This document shows positions 19,877 through 29,813 of a DNA stretch of 64,000 nt, piece after piece (the first letter of the stretch is position 1; the number at the start of each line of letters is the position of its first letter). The stretch is from the NCBI GenBank assembly GCA_034336665.1, contig CM067592.1, forward strand, positions 37,575,889-37,639,888, read 5' to 3'. Source of the DNA: Luscinia megarhynchos. Lineage: Eukaryota; Chordata; Aves; Passeriformes; Turdidae. Under the pieces are notes generated by a model that ran no database searches, had not been told where the DNA came from, and worked only from the letters and a program-made list of their open reading frames with translations. The translations under genes were made by a program, and so were the position numbers.

Positions 19877-20491
19877 TTGGCCTGTATTGATATCAGTATG
19901 TTTTTTGAAGCCGTGATGTCTGTTGGATTGGAAGCCTGCCTGTATGTTTGCTCTTTAGAGTTTTTTGAGATCTTAATACCCCTGTGGTCTTTGAGCCTGT
20001 TCTCTTACTCAGAGATAGCCCCAGTGTTGTCTCTAGCACGTAGTTTTTTCATGAAAGGGGTATTAACCAAAATACTCATTGGGCTAGGCTTGGTTGTAAT
20101 GATCTGCCAGAAGCTTATGAAGGTGTTAGAATCCACTTCAGGGATGTACAAGTCGTGGTTTGTGTTGTGCACTCAATTCATTAGAGGAGAAGCAAGCAAA
20201 GAAGATTTTTTGCCTTTATTTTCCTTCTTCTCCCCTGAATTATTTACATCCCTGTTAGAAAATGTTCAGCTCTCCCTGAGTGTAAAGGAAACCATCTTTC
20301 TGGTATTTAATTTAGTAAGTTTTTTCTATACTGTCTGCAGTTTATACAGAATGAAAGCTGAGATTTCTAGAGATGCAGGTGTTACAACTCCTGATTCGGT
20401 AGCAAAGCAGAGTGTGAAAAATTCTGAGTGGTGTAGCAAATGGGAGGAACTGGGCCAAATTCTAAAAAAGTTTTCTGAACCTATAATCTAG
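19877..20491 (+). CDS. Element C hydrophobic open frame upstream of gag
   Basis: A complete 204-codon frame lies between the primer site and the gag region. The first 160 residues carry several hydrophobic segments of about 18-22 residues (around residues 15-35, 36-50, 60-80 and 135-155). The carboxyl end is polar with a WCSKWEELGQILKK helix. A retroviral matrix would not normally contain multiple membrane-like segments. It may be an amino-terminal Gag extension or a separate leader protein specific to this lineage. It is in a different frame from gag part 2 and pol. The start at 19877 is simply the first ATG. Confidence 0.5.
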   Translation: MACIDISMFFEAVMSVGLEACLYVCSLEFFEILIPLWSLSLFSYSEIAPVLSLARSFFMKGVLTKILIGLGLVVMICQKLMKVLESTSGMYKSWFVLCTQFIRGEASKEDFLPLFSFFSPELFTSLLENVQLSLSVKETIFLVFNLVSFFYTVCSLYRMKAEISRDAGVTTPDSVAKQSVKNSEWCSKWEELGQILKKFSEPII

Positions 20492-20586
20492 GATTTTTCA
20501 TCTGAACAAATTCAAGACCCAGTCAAGACTGCAAAGTACTTAAAAAAAAGTGTCAGGACAATTCTAAGGAAAAGAGAATCACTGCA

Positions 20587-21890
20587 GTGAGCTGGGCTCT
20601 GGCGTACGCTTATCGAACCCTGTTAGATAGTGTAGAACAACAAACAAAAAAGAGGGAACAGGGAGATAACGTAGCTACTATTCCAGTTACTCAAACTGCA
20701 GTTAACACCTCAGGCTCCAGGACAGGGGCAAAATTAGACAGCAAGCTTCAACCTAAGGCTGTGGCTACCAGTACCAGGAGTAGAAAGTGCACGAAGAAAA
20801 CAGATCGGCCGGTGGAGGATGATGATGATGAGGATGCAGGAGAAAGACCTTCAACTCCCCCTGATATAAAATCCGGAGTTAAAGTGACTGATAAGAGATC
20901 AGAAACTAATAATGAGTCCTTTTCCCTGAAAGATCTTCGTGGTCTAAAAAAAATTATACAAGGCGACCTGATGAATCCATAATTAGTTGGCTAGTCCGGC
21001 TTTGGAATGCGGCAGGTGAGGCAACCACCCTAGATGGCACAGAAGCGAGACATTTGAAATCCCTGTCTCAAGATCCAGTCATCGATCAAGGTATGATGAG
21101 GGGAGCTAATCCTCAGAGCCTCTGGTCACGTGTATTAGACAGTGTGGCACAAAGATATCTCTGCGCTGATAACCTGTACATGCAGCAGACCAGATGGAAA
21201 ACCATCGAGCAGAGAATCCAACGTTTGAGAGAGATGGCGGTGGCAGAAATTGTTTTCTCAGATGACGTAACAACTAGAAATCCAGATCTGGTACCGTGCA
21301 CACCGATTATGTGGAGGAAGCTTGTGAGGCTTGAACCATCTGAATATGCCTCAGCTCTTGCAATCATGAAACCAAAAGACACATACAAGACAGTGCTTGG
21401 TATGGCAAAAAAGCTTCGGGCGTACGCTGATGCTGTGCATAGCCCAACGCATGCCAGGATTGCAGCCGTGGAAACACGTTTACAGAACTTGGAGGATAAG
21501 TTAAAAAAAAACCATAAGAAGCTAAGAGAGGAAATCAAGGAGGATCTCTTCCAAATTTCAGCTGTGCAAATCAGACGTCCTGGCAGTCAACGCAGACGCT
21601 CCTCTGCTGAGGAGAGAAGGTACACCCCACGTGTGGAGTTGTGGTTTTTCTTGCGTGACTGCGGAGAAAACATGAAGAGGTGGGATGGAAAGCCCACAGC
21701 TGTTCTGGCACGACGAGTGCGTGATTTGAAGGAAGACAAGGCTCAACAAAAAGGTTCCACCAGAAAGAGAGCAGCTCCAGTCGCCCGGAACCACAGTGCC
21801 ACATATGAGGAAAATGATGACGACATGTCCGATTCACTTAAAAAAACTTCTAAGACCTATGCCCCCGTCAAAAAGGACAAACAGGCTTAA
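20587..21890 (+). pseudogene. gag: Element C gag
   Basis: Two frames make up gag: 20587-20982, a linker rich in Lys, Asp, Pro and Ser that includes an acidic EDDDDEDAG run, and 21054-21890, a 278-codon frame with a capsid-like helical part (SLWSRVLDSVAQRYL), a coiled coil (about residues 120-150, heptads of L, E and K) and a basic tail with an LWFFLRDCGENMKRWDGKP segment. No CCHC knuckle is present, as in ERVL and spumaviral Gag. A frame change lies between 20982 and 21054. The TAA at 21888 separates gag from pol in the same frame. Confidence 0.65.
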
Positions 21891-21892
21891 AA

Positions 21893-22133
21893 AAGCCCTG
21901 CCTCTAGCCAGGGTGAGGCCAGGGAAAACCGAGTGTTTTGGACCGTGTGGATTCAGTGGCCTGGCACATCGAAACCACAGAAGTATAAAGCTTTAGTGGA
22001 CACTAGAGCACAGTGTACTATATTTCCATCAGGATGTGTCGGAGAAGAGACCGTTTCTATTGCTGGTGTAACAAGTGAATCACAAGACTTTACCACAGTG
22101 GAAGCGGAAATAAGTCTAACCAGAAGAGAGTGA
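21893..22133 (+). pseudogene. pro: Element C protease
   Basis: The frame carries the aspartic protease site, but the active-site triad reads DTR in KALVDTRAQCTIF, where family members have DTG, so the enzyme is inactive. The change is GGA to AGA. A TGA stop at 22131-22133 follows, and the frame continues unshifted into RT. Confidence 0.75.
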
Positions 22134-23640
22134 AAAAGATACCCGATTGTGACTGGCCCAGAGGCCCTGTGTATTTTGGGAATAAATTTCCTTCGAAGCG
22201 AGTATTTTAAGGACCCAAAAGGCTTCAAGTGGGCATTTGGGATAGCAGCTGTGATGGCGGAGAGAATCCAGAAATTAAACACCCTGCCCGGACTATGTGA
22301 GAATCCAATTGCCGTGGGACTCCTGAGGGTAGAAGAGCAGAGGGTACTGATTGCCACTTCGATAGTACATCGTCGGCAATATAAAACAACTCGGGATGCT
22401 GTGATCCCGATCCATAAGATGATCCGGGAGCTGAAGTGCCAAGGGGTGGTGAGCAAAACCCACTCACCCTTCAACAGCCCCATCTGGCCTGTGCGCAAGT
22501 CTGACGAAGAATGGAAATTGACAGTAGACTACCGCGCATTGAATGAAGTCACCCCACCGCTGAGCGCTGCCGTGCCAGACATGCTAGAGCTCCAGTACGA
22601 GCTGGAGTCCAAGGCAGCAAGGTGGTATGCCACCATTGACATTGCCAATGCGTTTTTCTCCATTCCTTTGGCTGCAGAGTGCAGGCCTCAGTTTGCTTTC
22701 ACCTGGAGGGGCGTGCAGTACACCTAAAACCGACTGCCCCAGGGGTGGAAGCACAGCCCCACCATCTACCATGGGCTGATCCAGGCTGCACTGAAAAAAG
22801 GTGAGGCTCCAAAACATTTGCAGTACATCGATGACATCATTGTGTGGGGAAACACAGCAGAAGAAGTGTTTAAAAAAGGAGAAAAAATTATCCAAATTCT
22901 CCTTGAAGCCGGTTTTGCCATCAAGAAGAATAAAGTTAAGAGACCTGCTCGTGAGATCCAGTTCCTAGAAGTAAAGTGGCAAGATGGAAGACGTCAAATT
23001 CCTACTAATGTTATTAATAAAATCACAGCTATGTCTCCACCTACTAACAAGAAGGAGACACGAGCTTTCTTGGGTGCTATAGGCTTTTAGAGAATGCACA
23101 TCCCCAAATACAATCAGATTGTGAGCCCTCTTTACCAGGTTACTCAGAAAAAGAATGATTTTCATTGGGGCCCAGAACAACAACAAGCCTTCATCCAGAT
23201 TAAACAAGAGATCGCCCATGCAGTAGCTCTTGGCCCCGTCAGGACGGGGCCAGATGTAAAAAATGTGCTCTACTCTGCAGCTGGAAACCACAGTTTGTCT
23301 TAGAGTCTGTGGCAGAAGGTGCCTGGTGAGACCCGAGGCCGACCCCTGGAATTCTGGAGCAGAAGTTACAGAGAGTCTGAAAGCAATTATACCCCGACAG
23401 AAAAGAAAATCTTGGCTGCTTATGAGGGAGTCCAAGCTGCTTCAGAGGTAATTGGCACAGAAGCACAACTCTTTCTGGCACCCCGGTTGCCAGTGCTGGG
23501 GTAGATGTTCAGTGGGAAGGTTCCTTCCACCCACCATGCCACCAGTGCCACATGGAGCAAGTAAATAGCCCTCATTACGCAGCGCGCCCGGATCGGGAAA
23601 TTAAATCGCCCAGGAATCTTAAAAATAATTACCAACTGGC
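22134..23640 (+). pseudogene. pol: Element C reverse transcriptase
   Basis: One continuous frame contains LTVDYRALNE, the first catalytic Asp in TIDIANAFFSIPL, NRLPQGWKHSPT and the intact catalytic pair in QYIDDIIVWG, then the thumb with AFLGAIGF. In-frame stops are at 22725, 23088, 23301, 23502 and 23562. Each falls where a tryptophan is expected from the surrounding conserved motif, and each can arise from TGG by G-to-A change. Confidence 0.85.
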
Positions 23641-24224
23641 CAGAGGGAGAAAGTTTTGGTGTGACAGATGAGGAACAAGAACCGGTGACCCGGGCTGAAG
23701 AAGCACCACCTTACAACCAGCTACCGGCAGAGAAAATTCGCTATGCCCTGTTCACCGACGGTTCCTGTCGCATTGTAGGGACAAATCGGAAATGGAAAGC
23801 AGCTGTATGAAGCCCTACACGACGGGTTGCAGAAGCTACTGAAGAAGAAAGAGGGTCTAGTCAATTCGCTGAACTCAAAGCTGTCCAACTGGCTTTGAAT
23901 ATTGCCAAAAAAGAGAGGTGGCCAAAGCTCTATCTTTACACTGATTCCTGGATGGTAGCCAACGCTTTGTGGGGGTGGCTGCAAAGATGGAAAAAAACGA
24001 ACTGGCAGCGCAGAGGAAAACCAATCTGGGCTGCTGAAAAGTAGAAAGACATAGCTACTCGGTTAGACAAGCTACCCGTGAAGGTTCGCCATGTGGACGC
24101 CCATGTCCCCAGAAGTAGAGCTAAGAAAGAACAGCGAAATAACCATCAAGTAGATCAAGCAGCAAAAATAGGGAAGTTGGAAATAGATTTAAATTAAAAA
24201 CATAAGGGAAAGTTGTTCCTGGCT
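23641..24224 (+). pseudogene. pol: Element C RNase H
   Basis: Same frame as RT. The acidic residues appear in order: FTDGSCR, FAELKAVQLAL and YTDSWMVAN, with a later Asp in NHQVDQAAK. Stops at 23808 (TGA), 24042 (TAG) and 24195 (TAA) interrupt it. Confidence 0.8.
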
Positions 24225-25070
24225 TGATAGGCCCATGATGCCTCAGGCCATCAGGGGAGGGATGCCACCTATAAGTGGGCACGAGACCGAGGGGTGGATC
24301 TTACCATAGACAGCATTACTCAAGTTATTCATGATTGTGACACTTGCGCTGCCATCAAGCAGGCCAAGCGGGTGAAGCCCCTCTGGTATGGAGGACGGTG
24401 GTCCAAGTACAGGTATGGAAAGGTTTGGCAAATTGATTACATCACACTGCCTCAAACCCGCCAAGGCAAAGGTTATGTGCTGACCATGGTGAAAGCCACC
24501 ACCGGATGGTTGGAGACCTACCCTGTATCTCACGCTACTGCCCGCAACACCATCCTGGGCCTGGAAAAACAGGTCCTTTGGAGGCATGGTACCCCTGAAA
24601 GGATCGAGTCAGACAATAAGACTCATTTTAAAAATAACCTTGTCAACACCTGGGCTAAGAAACACGGTATTGAGTGGGTGTACCACATCCCTTACCATGC
24701 ACCAGCTGCAAGTAAAGTGGAGAGGTACAATAAATTGTTAAAGACCACCTTAAAGGCATTAGGTAAGAAATCCTTTAAAAATTAGGAGCAGCATTTGGCA
24801 AAGGCCACTTGGTTAGTCAACACTCAAGGTTCCACCAACCGAGCAGGTCCTGCCCAATCTAAGTGCCTTAATACAGTAGATGGAAACAAAGTCCCAGCGG
24901 CCCATGTCAAAAGATTGCTATGAAAAACAGTATGGATTAATCCTGCCTCGAGTACAGGCAAACCCATTCGAGAAATTGCCTTTGCTCAAGGACCTGGATG
25001 TACTTGGTGGATAATGCAGAAAAATAGAACAACCCGCTGTGTACCTCAGGAAAATCTGACTGTGAGATGA
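24225..25070 (+). pseudogene. pol: Element C integrase
   Basis: Zinc-binding domain with H-x3-H (HDASGHQG) and C-x2-C (CDTCAA). Core D-D-E is present: QIDYITL, ESDNKTHF and SKVERYN. The glycine usual after DN is Lys here, another G-to-A type change. Stops lie at 24225, 24228, 24783 and 24921, and the natural end is TGA at 25068-25070. No env follows; about 110 bases separate it from the purine tract. Confidence 0.85.
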
Positions 25071-25176
25071 AACAGAAGGAATATGTAAATGTTGAAGGTT
25101 TAAGCAAGTCAGAGGAAGTGTTCATATTGTGTTTAATAAGTGTATATCCCAATCGTGTGTCAATGATCACGATATG

Positions 25177-25191
25177 GGATAAGGGGTGGAA
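25177..25191 (+). other. Element C polypurine tract
   Basis: GGGATAAGGGGTGGAA lies directly before the TG of the 3' LTR, where plus-strand DNA synthesis is primed. Confidence 0.75.
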
Positions 25192-25841
25192 TGTCCTGGG
25201 TTGATGATTTGACTGACTCCTCACCCTGCCCCCCTTGGCCATGAAGCTGTCTGCTCCCGGGGGAGGGGCCGCCTGGGCTCTGCTCTGCGGAATGGCCTTG
25301 GTTTGCTGCGGGCTTGGCTTGGGTGGGGGGGGGTGGCTCGAGCGGCTGGGCTCTTGGGCTCTGGCTGCTGCTGCGGGTGGCTATCGCTGCTGTGGTGGTG
25401 GCTCGTGGCCTGGTTTGTGAGTTAGCTGTTTCTTTTGCTTGATTTTTTTTTGACTTTATATTGCTTGAATTATTTGGTTTAACTCGCTGCTGTTTAAGGC
25501 TTGCTGGCTATTCCGGCTGGTTTTTTTTCTTTCTCTCTCTCCCCCTCTCCCTTCTCCCCCTCACCCCCGAGGATTCAGCACCAGCTCCGGAGGAACCCTG
25601 CGGCCTGCCGCTGAACACCGGCCAGAGAAGCGTTTTGCCCTTCTAGTGAAGATCGAAGCGTCCAAGTTTCTCTCTCTCGGTGAAAACTCTTTTGTCATCT
25701 GGGTCTGTGCTGGGAAGTGTTTCTCTTGTATGTGTTAATAAATAGGTTTTTTTCCACTTTTCCCTCTGAGTGAAATATTTTTCTTATTTCCTGGGAAGCT
25801 CTTCTGGAGGTTTTTTCCCTAAGTTTGTCCAAACTTGGACA
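25192..25841 (+). repeat. Element C 3' LTR
   Basis: 650 bp, TGTCCTGGG to TTGGACA, with AATAAA near 25737-25743. It is followed by the target duplication CTTGG at 25842-25846. Confidence 0.9.
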
Positions 25842-25846
25842 CTTGG

Positions 25847-26890
25847 AAATATTTTTGGACCGATGGTGACTGAGGAAATACCATTCTGTGATCAAGAGAG
25901 GGTCCCTCTGGTCCTGGTCCCATTGGAAAATCAATCTGTGGAAGTGTAGCAACTTCTCCAATATTATAAATTTGAAAGGCAGATCCAGCTTGCGCCACTG
26001 GGATTGTCTCTCTGGCAGTATAGTCTCTACTTTCCCTAAGGCGATTCTTTCCTCTGGGGTCAGGGACGTTGGGGAACTTAGCTCCTCTCCACCTTTCAAT
26101 AAACTGAAAAGAGGGGATAGGTCATTAGTTGTAATGCCTAGCCAAGGCCTGACCCAATTTAAAGTCCCACACAGGGAGTGCAGGTCCCCTAAAGTTTTAG
26201 AGCCTTGGTTAAAAGCCAATTTTTGAGGAACGAAGGTCCTCACAGTGATCTCCAGGCCCAAATATTTTTAAGGAGGCATCCTTTGAACCTTTTCCTCCTG
26301 CAAAAGAAACTTGCAGATGCCAAAACATTGACCACTTGGTCAAGCACATGCTGGAGTACATTATCATCAAGAGCGCACAAGCATATCATCCATGTAGTGC
26401 AGGATGACAGCCTCCCCCACTTTGGTGCACACAGGGGACAGCAATGAGGCAATATACCACTGGCGGATGGTGGGGGAGTTCTTCCTTCCTTGAGGAAGAA
26501 CTTGCCAGTGGAATCTCCTCATTGGAACTTGTCGGTTGGTGGTTGGTACCAAGGGGGCAAACTATGGGGCATCGACAGGGTCAAGGAGAATTTTGAAAAA
26601 GCAATCTTTGATATCTACTACCAGATTCCAGCTTGGGGGAAGCATAGCTGGGGAAGGCATCCCTGGTTGCAGGAGCCCCATGTCAACAATGATTTTGTTT
26701 ATTTCATGGAGGTCATGAAGGAGCTGCCACTTATCCTTCCCCGGCTTTTTGATTACAAAGACTGGGGAGTTCCAAGGGCTAAAAGTGGACTCGATGTTCC
26801 CTTGAGAAATTGCTCTTCCATGAGTTCATTGAGCACTTTTCGTTTTTCTTGCTCAGCGGCTACTGTTCTACCCACACTGGTGAATCAGTA
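25847..26890 (-). pseudogene. pol: Element B reverse transcriptase
   Basis: Reading leftward, 26890-26570 (broken frame) gives the fingers with KKPGKDKWQLLHDLHEIN and the first catalytic Asp in VVDIKDCFF. The frame at 26552-26367 gives HWQVLPQGRKNSPT and the intact catalytic pair in ILHYMDDMLV, then a stop. The frame at 26261-25847 is the thumb and connection (LCGTLNWVRPWLGITT, SPLFSLLKGG). YMDD and this thumb are typical of beta- and alpharetroviral RT. The element C insertion truncates it at 25842-25846. Confidence 0.8.
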
Positions 26891-26943
26891 GCCCAGTTTA
26901 GGTTTTTGGGTAGGGCACTTCACTATGGCCACCATCAAAAATC

Positions 26944-27300
26944 TCAAGGGATTTTTGGGATTTCAATGCATGCCACCCATTGTGACAAGGCGTCCCTTCC
27001 CCACAAGGGAGTTTTATAATCTGCAATGAACGGGCGTATAGTAACCAGTTGCCTATCCGGCCCTTCAATTTGTACAATGCTCTTTGAGATTCTAGCCAAT
27101 TGGGCACCCCCTACACCCTGTATCTTGCTTGCTATGGGTTGCAATTCCCAATGTGATGGCCACCTCCTTTCAGGGATGATCGTAACATCCACCCCTGTAT
27201 CAAGCAAGCCCTTCATTTCCAGGGTTTCAGTACTCTGTTGGAGGTAGCAGGAAATGATGTGCTTGTTCTCACATACTAGTTCTGCCCAGTAGACTTCTGG
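26944..27300 (-). pseudogene. pro: Element B protease
   Basis: The 90-codon frame at 27216-26944 has the active site GLLDTGVDVTII with DTG intact, the flap region GVGG and the conserved end LWGRDALSQW, all of betaretroviral type. It runs into the RT region leftward. A stop separates it from the upstream 27312-27719 frame. Confidence 0.8.
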
Positions 27301-27311
27301 TTAGTGATCTT

Positions 27312-27719
27312 CTACTGGGATTCCCAATGGTATAGGGATGACTTGGGCAATGACTTGGCCCTTGCCTGTGTGAAGGATATATGGATGCAGCGTGCCAAGA
27401 GAATGAGTTCTTCCAGACCACCCGGAAGGGTGTATTTTGTGTCCTTGTTAACAAAATATTTACAGTCAGGTCTTGGAGGCATCAGTGATCCGCCCAGTGG
27501 GTCCCCGGCAATCATAGTCCAGTTCCGAGACCTGAACAAATGATCTTTAATGGTTGTTAGCAAGAGCGGCAACTGGGGAGGCCATTCTTTATTATTAGTT
27601 TGTTTGTGGGTGTCAGTCTGGTATGTGTTGTCAAGACCAATGGAGTTGTCCTGTCCAGTTCCCCCTTCCCCTGTGAAACCTCCATTTTTGTCTGCACGCA
27701 GAGCAGGTTCATGCTGCAC
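27312..27719 (-). pseudogene. Element B gag-pro linking frame
   Basis: A 135-codon minus frame between the zinc knuckle and protease. Betaretroviruses carry an amino-terminal Pro domain (often dUTPase) here. I see segments such as SRNWTMIAGDPLGG but no dUTPase motif, so its function is unknown. Confidence 0.45.
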
Positions 27720-28605
27720 CGTTAGGGTTTTTTTTGATTATTAGATGTTTCACCTCCCCCTTTGATCCAGCTGATCTGGCCTGCAGGGATTCAGTGGGCA
27801 GAATCTGGCTATGTGTCCTCTTTGGCCACAGTGGAAGTACACTGATGGTTCTTGGCAGGTTACAGGTGGTGTTCCGGGTTCCAATTCTCAGTGTTGTCAC
27901 ATCCGTTTCTGATGGCATGGGGACTGGAAGGAGGAGCGTGGGAACCAGAAGTTGGAGGGGGGTGGGAACTGCTGGAGAAGGAAGAGGATGGGTTAGAGGA
28001 GGGCAGCAGCATGAAGGGGCAGGGACTTTTGCATGAAGTTCCAGAGGCGGAGCCAGGGTGGAGGAGTAGGGGACCGAAGGAAGAGGAAAGAAAGGATCTA
28101 AAGGAAGTAAGGGGTTGGAAGAAGGAAGAAGGAAAGGATTATGGGAAGGAGGAGCACAAGGGAGGGACTTGACCATACGGTCTCCACCACCTTGTGCCCT
28201 CTGGGAGCCATATCGGGGAAAACGGGGGAGAACCGGGTGGAACCTCAAATCTAACTGGCTTGGGGGTTTGAACTGGGGTAGGGGGATGAAGAGGAGGATC
28301 CCTGGCAGCATGGCCAGTACTGCCAGGGCAGTGGTGCTGAGGGAGACTCAGAGAACCAGGGAGACTGAGGCAAGCCTTGCTGCCCTGTGCGGAATGGTTT
28401 TCTCTGTGCATCTCCTCCAGCATATAGGGAAAGCGATTCGGGACGACAGGGAAGGGTTAACTAGGGTAGAACTTGTTGCTGGTTGTCTCCCCACTTCCCT
28501 CCTTTCAATTAATGCTGAATTAAAACAAACAAGGGAAGAAGTTTTTGTGCTGAGGTGTCTCCCTGATTCATCAAATTTGTTAATTTTAAACTGACTCCAT
28601 TTCAA
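27720..28605 (-). pseudogene. gag: Element B gag remnant
   Basis: A zinc-knuckle remnant lies at about 27790-27845, reading YFHCGQRGHIARFC in its frame: the first Cys has become Tyr. Upstream is a Pro/Ser/Leu-rich region. A matrix-like frame lies at 28605-28348. Only about 500 bases separate these, too few to hold a capsid, so most of CA appears deleted. Confidence 0.55.
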
Positions 28606-29140
28606 AAGGGAATGGAGGTTATGTTTGAAGGGGACACCTAGGGGAACTGGAGAAACAACTGGAGAACAACAAAATTAACTTCTTTAGCAATCCTTAGAAA
28701 AACATTTCCCTCCACCTTCAAGGATTCCCACAACTTGGGTATAAATCCCCCTTTGCTGGACAGTCAGTTTAGCACCATTATTGAAATCGTCCAGTCACTC
28801 CACCCAAAACCAACGGGAAAAAAAAACCTCAAGGAAAGGTAAAAAAAAGGGCCCAGGGGCCGCTCAGGAGAGGACACCATACTCACATACACAGGGGTCC
28901 CTCCTAGTAAAATTCCCTCCACTCAGGAGACACTCACCCTGCCATCCGGATGAAGTACTGTGATTGTGGTCCCAACCCTGAATATGATCCATGGCAGCAG
29001 GGGTCGTTGTCTTTGTCCCTGGGAGAGCCACTGAATAAGACTCAGTCTGCTCCCACCAGGGTAGCAGATGTCCCAAAGGGTTTGTGCAGTGCCCTAATGG
29101 TTCTCTTCACTCTTTCGTGGGGTTTCAGACCTTCAGGGAG
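28606..29140 (-). other. Element B 5' leader
   Basis: Non-coding leader between the primer site and the gag remnant, with no reliable frame. It contains A-rich runs near 28810-28850. Confidence 0.5.
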
Positions 29141-29158
29141 GCTGCACATTGGGTGCAA
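29141..29158 (-). other. Element B primer binding site, tRNA-Lys-like
   Basis: The minus strand reads TTGCACCCAATGTGCAGC two bases after the LTR end. It matches the betaretroviral tRNA-Lys site at 13 of 18 positions, and two of the mismatches are the CpG-decay type (CG to CA or TG). Confidence 0.6.
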
Positions 29159-29160
29159 GC

Positions 29161-29813
29161 TGATGCAGCCCACCAGAGCCCAGGCTAACTTACTGAAACA
29201 CACCAGCGCCGTGCCAGGTGTGGGAAACTGCCCCAGAGTAGGATTTCGTGGAGGGAGAACCTTTGAGCTAATTGCTCCACAATGTGCTTGGCATCTGGGG
29301 TCAGGTAAAGGAGGAGAGGGAGGCTCTCAGCTGCTGAGGTTCCAACAGATTTACAATGGCTGGAGGCTTCAGGGGCAAAAGAGCCCTGAGCACTGTCATA
29401 CCCAGGATTAAATACAGGGGCAAAAAGGGGTGTGGTACAAACAATTAACCAATAAGTGATCCTTAGGAGCAGAGTGGAGGGCAGGGTCTCACAGAGTTGA
29501 AACCAATGAGGGAAGCAGGGGGAGGAGAAAGGGTCTCATGGGCCAATGGGGCATCCAGTAACAGGGAATGTCCAAAGGGATGGAACAGCTAGGGATTGGC
29601 CCAGGGTGGGACTGACAAGGAAGGTACTGGAATAAGGGGCAGGGTTGCAGTGATGGACAGGGAAGGAACTGGAACAAGGGGTGGGGAATACCAAACAGGG
29701 TAGCTTCAGGGACAGATACAACCTGAGGACAAATCAACTAGGGAAAACATACGATTACATGGGAGCAAACCATTATAACAGTAAACTGAACAAAATAAAC
29801 ACATGCTGCAACA
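29161..29813 (-). repeat. Element B 5' LTR
   Basis: A 653-bp LTR running on the minus strand from TGTTGCAGC to GCATCA. Its partner is split between 14922-15428 and 394-517. It contains a 28-bp segment near 29727-29754 that is absent from the 3' copy. Confidence 0.85.

Larger units (their letters stand above)
19151..25841 (+). mobile_element. Element C: ERVL-like provirus inserted in element B pol
   Basis: Plus-strand provirus with two LTRs (19151-19809 and 25192-25841), a primer site, a gag without zinc knuckles, a pol in the order protease, RT, RNase H, integrase, a purine tract and no env. Gag part 2 and pol share one frame from 21054 to 25070 with no frameshift, yet pol contains 13 internal stop codons. 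The close LTR pair and perfect target duplication mark it as the youngest clear insertion here. Lack of env and of CCHC knuckles, with this RT type, supports class III (ERVL). Confidence 0.85.
394..29813 (-). mobile_element. Element B: ERVK-like (class II) provirus, nested host of other elements
   Basis: Minus-strand provirus whose gene order from right to left is 5' LTR, primer site, gag, protease, RT, RNase H, integrase, env, 3' LTR. The LTRs begin TGTTG and end CATCA on the minus strand. RT has YMDD and LPQG, protease has DTG, and integrase has an HHCC-like finger and a D-D core, all of betaretroviral type. The provirus is interrupted by element C at 19151-25841, a solo LTR at 16902-17306 and element A at 518-14921, so its own sequence is only about 8 kb. 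Its coding regions carry many stops and frame changes. The flanks (CACTCG, TACTAG) are only a 4-of-6 match as a target duplication. Confidence 0.75.

Noticed and set aside
27734..28594. Plus-strand open frames across the element B gag region
   Set aside because: They are shadows of the minus-strand Pro-rich sequence, with no motif of their own.
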